This document shows positions 6,572 to 6,826 of a DNA stretch of 6,826 nucleotides, piece after piece. Under the pieces are notes generated by a model. It saw only the letters and a program-made list of their open reading frames with translations. It was not told the DNA's origin and did not search any database. Source of the DNA: Asaia bogorensis (GTDB taxonomy: Bacteria > Pseudomonadota > Alphaproteobacteria > Acetobacterales > Acetobacteraceae); the NCBI GenBank assembly GCA_945886995.1, contig CAMCZJ010000157.1:1-6826 (forward strand). The letters run 5' to 3'. Position 1 is the first letter of the stretch. Every line of letters begins with the position of its first letter. Both the position numbers and the translations under genes were made by a program.

Positions 6572-6826
6572 ATGTCCAAAATGCATGTTTCGACCACCAT
6601 TAACGGGGAACCGATGGAGTTCCTGTGCGACGCGCATGACAGCATGCTGGATGCGCTGCGCGGCCCGCTTGGCCTGACCGGTGCCAAGGAAGGCTGCGGC
6701 ACCGGCGATTGCGGCGCCTGTTCCATCACCGTGGATGGCCGCCTGATTTGCGCCTGCCTGATGCTGGCGGTGGAATCCGAAGGCAAGTCACTCGGCACCA
6801 TTGAAGGCATGTCGCAGGGCGGTGAT
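6572..6826 (+). CDS. Molybdenum-hydroxylase [2Fe-2S] subunit (CoxS-like), cut by window end
   Basis: Small iron-sulfur subunit of the same hydroxylase, relaying electrons from the molybdopterin site to FAD. The first 85 residues are visible, open to the window end with no stop; the family is usually about 150-170 residues, so roughly half is missing. The plant-ferredoxin-like N-terminal domain carries LTGAKEGCGTGDCGACSITV (35-54), with ligands Cys42, Cys47, Cys50 and Cys62 in the canonical C-x4-C-x2-C-x11-C spacing. Cys60 is an additional cysteine beside the fourth ligand. The segment ending SLGTIEGMS (73-81) leads into the linker before the second cluster domain, whose cysteines lie outside the window. 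It starts 4 bases after the FAD gene. The large molybdopterin subunit is expected next, but is not seen. Confidence 0.93.
   Translation, partial: MSKMHVSTTINGEPMEFLCDAHDSMLDALRGPLGLTGAKEGCGTGDCGACSITVDGRLICACLMLAVESEGKSLGTIEGMSQGGD

Noticed and set aside
4888..6810. A 640-codon open frame on the minus strand spanning the chemoreceptor end, the terminator and the hydroxylase genes
   Set aside because: It is antisense to three well-supported genes, its protein is a low-complexity mix rich in Ala, Arg, His, Ser and Pro with no recognisable motif, and it crosses the intrinsic terminator. It is a GC-rich shadow frame.

Overview
The window looks like chromosomal DNA from a GC-rich alphaproteobacterium. 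A Rhodospirillales or Acetobacterales (Roseomonas/Azospirillum-like) source is my best guess. The reasons are uniformly high GC with a strong GC preference at third codon positions, a plant-type glutamate-cysteine ligase next to rsmE and ubiA (a neighbourhood I associate with alphaproteobacteria), and a chemoreceptor ending in a PilZ-like domain, an architecture known from Azospirillum. No insertion sequence, phage gene, tRNA, rRNA or CRISPR array was seen. Codon style is similar throughout, so nothing suggests recent transfer.

Layout: (1) 38-937, minus strand, ubiA, an eight- or nine-helix membrane prenyltransferase of ubiquinone synthesis. (2) A 29-base divergent spacer, then 967-1686, plus strand, rsmE (16S rRNA m3U1498 methyltransferase), followed after 42 bases by gshA (1729-3072, glutamate-cysteine ligase, first step of glutathione synthesis). 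These two are probably one transcription unit. (3) A relatively AT-rich 97-base gap, then a 766-residue transmembrane methyl-accepting chemotaxis protein (3170-5470), probably a single-gene unit closed by a clear intrinsic terminator at 5495-5524. (4) A further gap of about 170 bases, then a molybdenum-hydroxylase operon: the FAD subunit (5698-6567) and, 4 bases later, the [2Fe-2S] subunit (6572 onward), cut by the window end. The large molybdopterin subunit is expected just outside.

Functionally the window holds housekeeping genes (quinone, ribosome modification, glutathione) beside two environment-facing systems: a chemoreceptor, and an oxidoreductase of the xanthine/CO dehydrogenase family whose substrate cannot be read from the two small subunits. 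I found no clearly new system. The most notable points are the degenerate PilZ-like tail on the chemoreceptor, the loss of the paired C-terminal-half cysteines in GshA, and the variant FAD-loop motif in the hydroxylase subunit.
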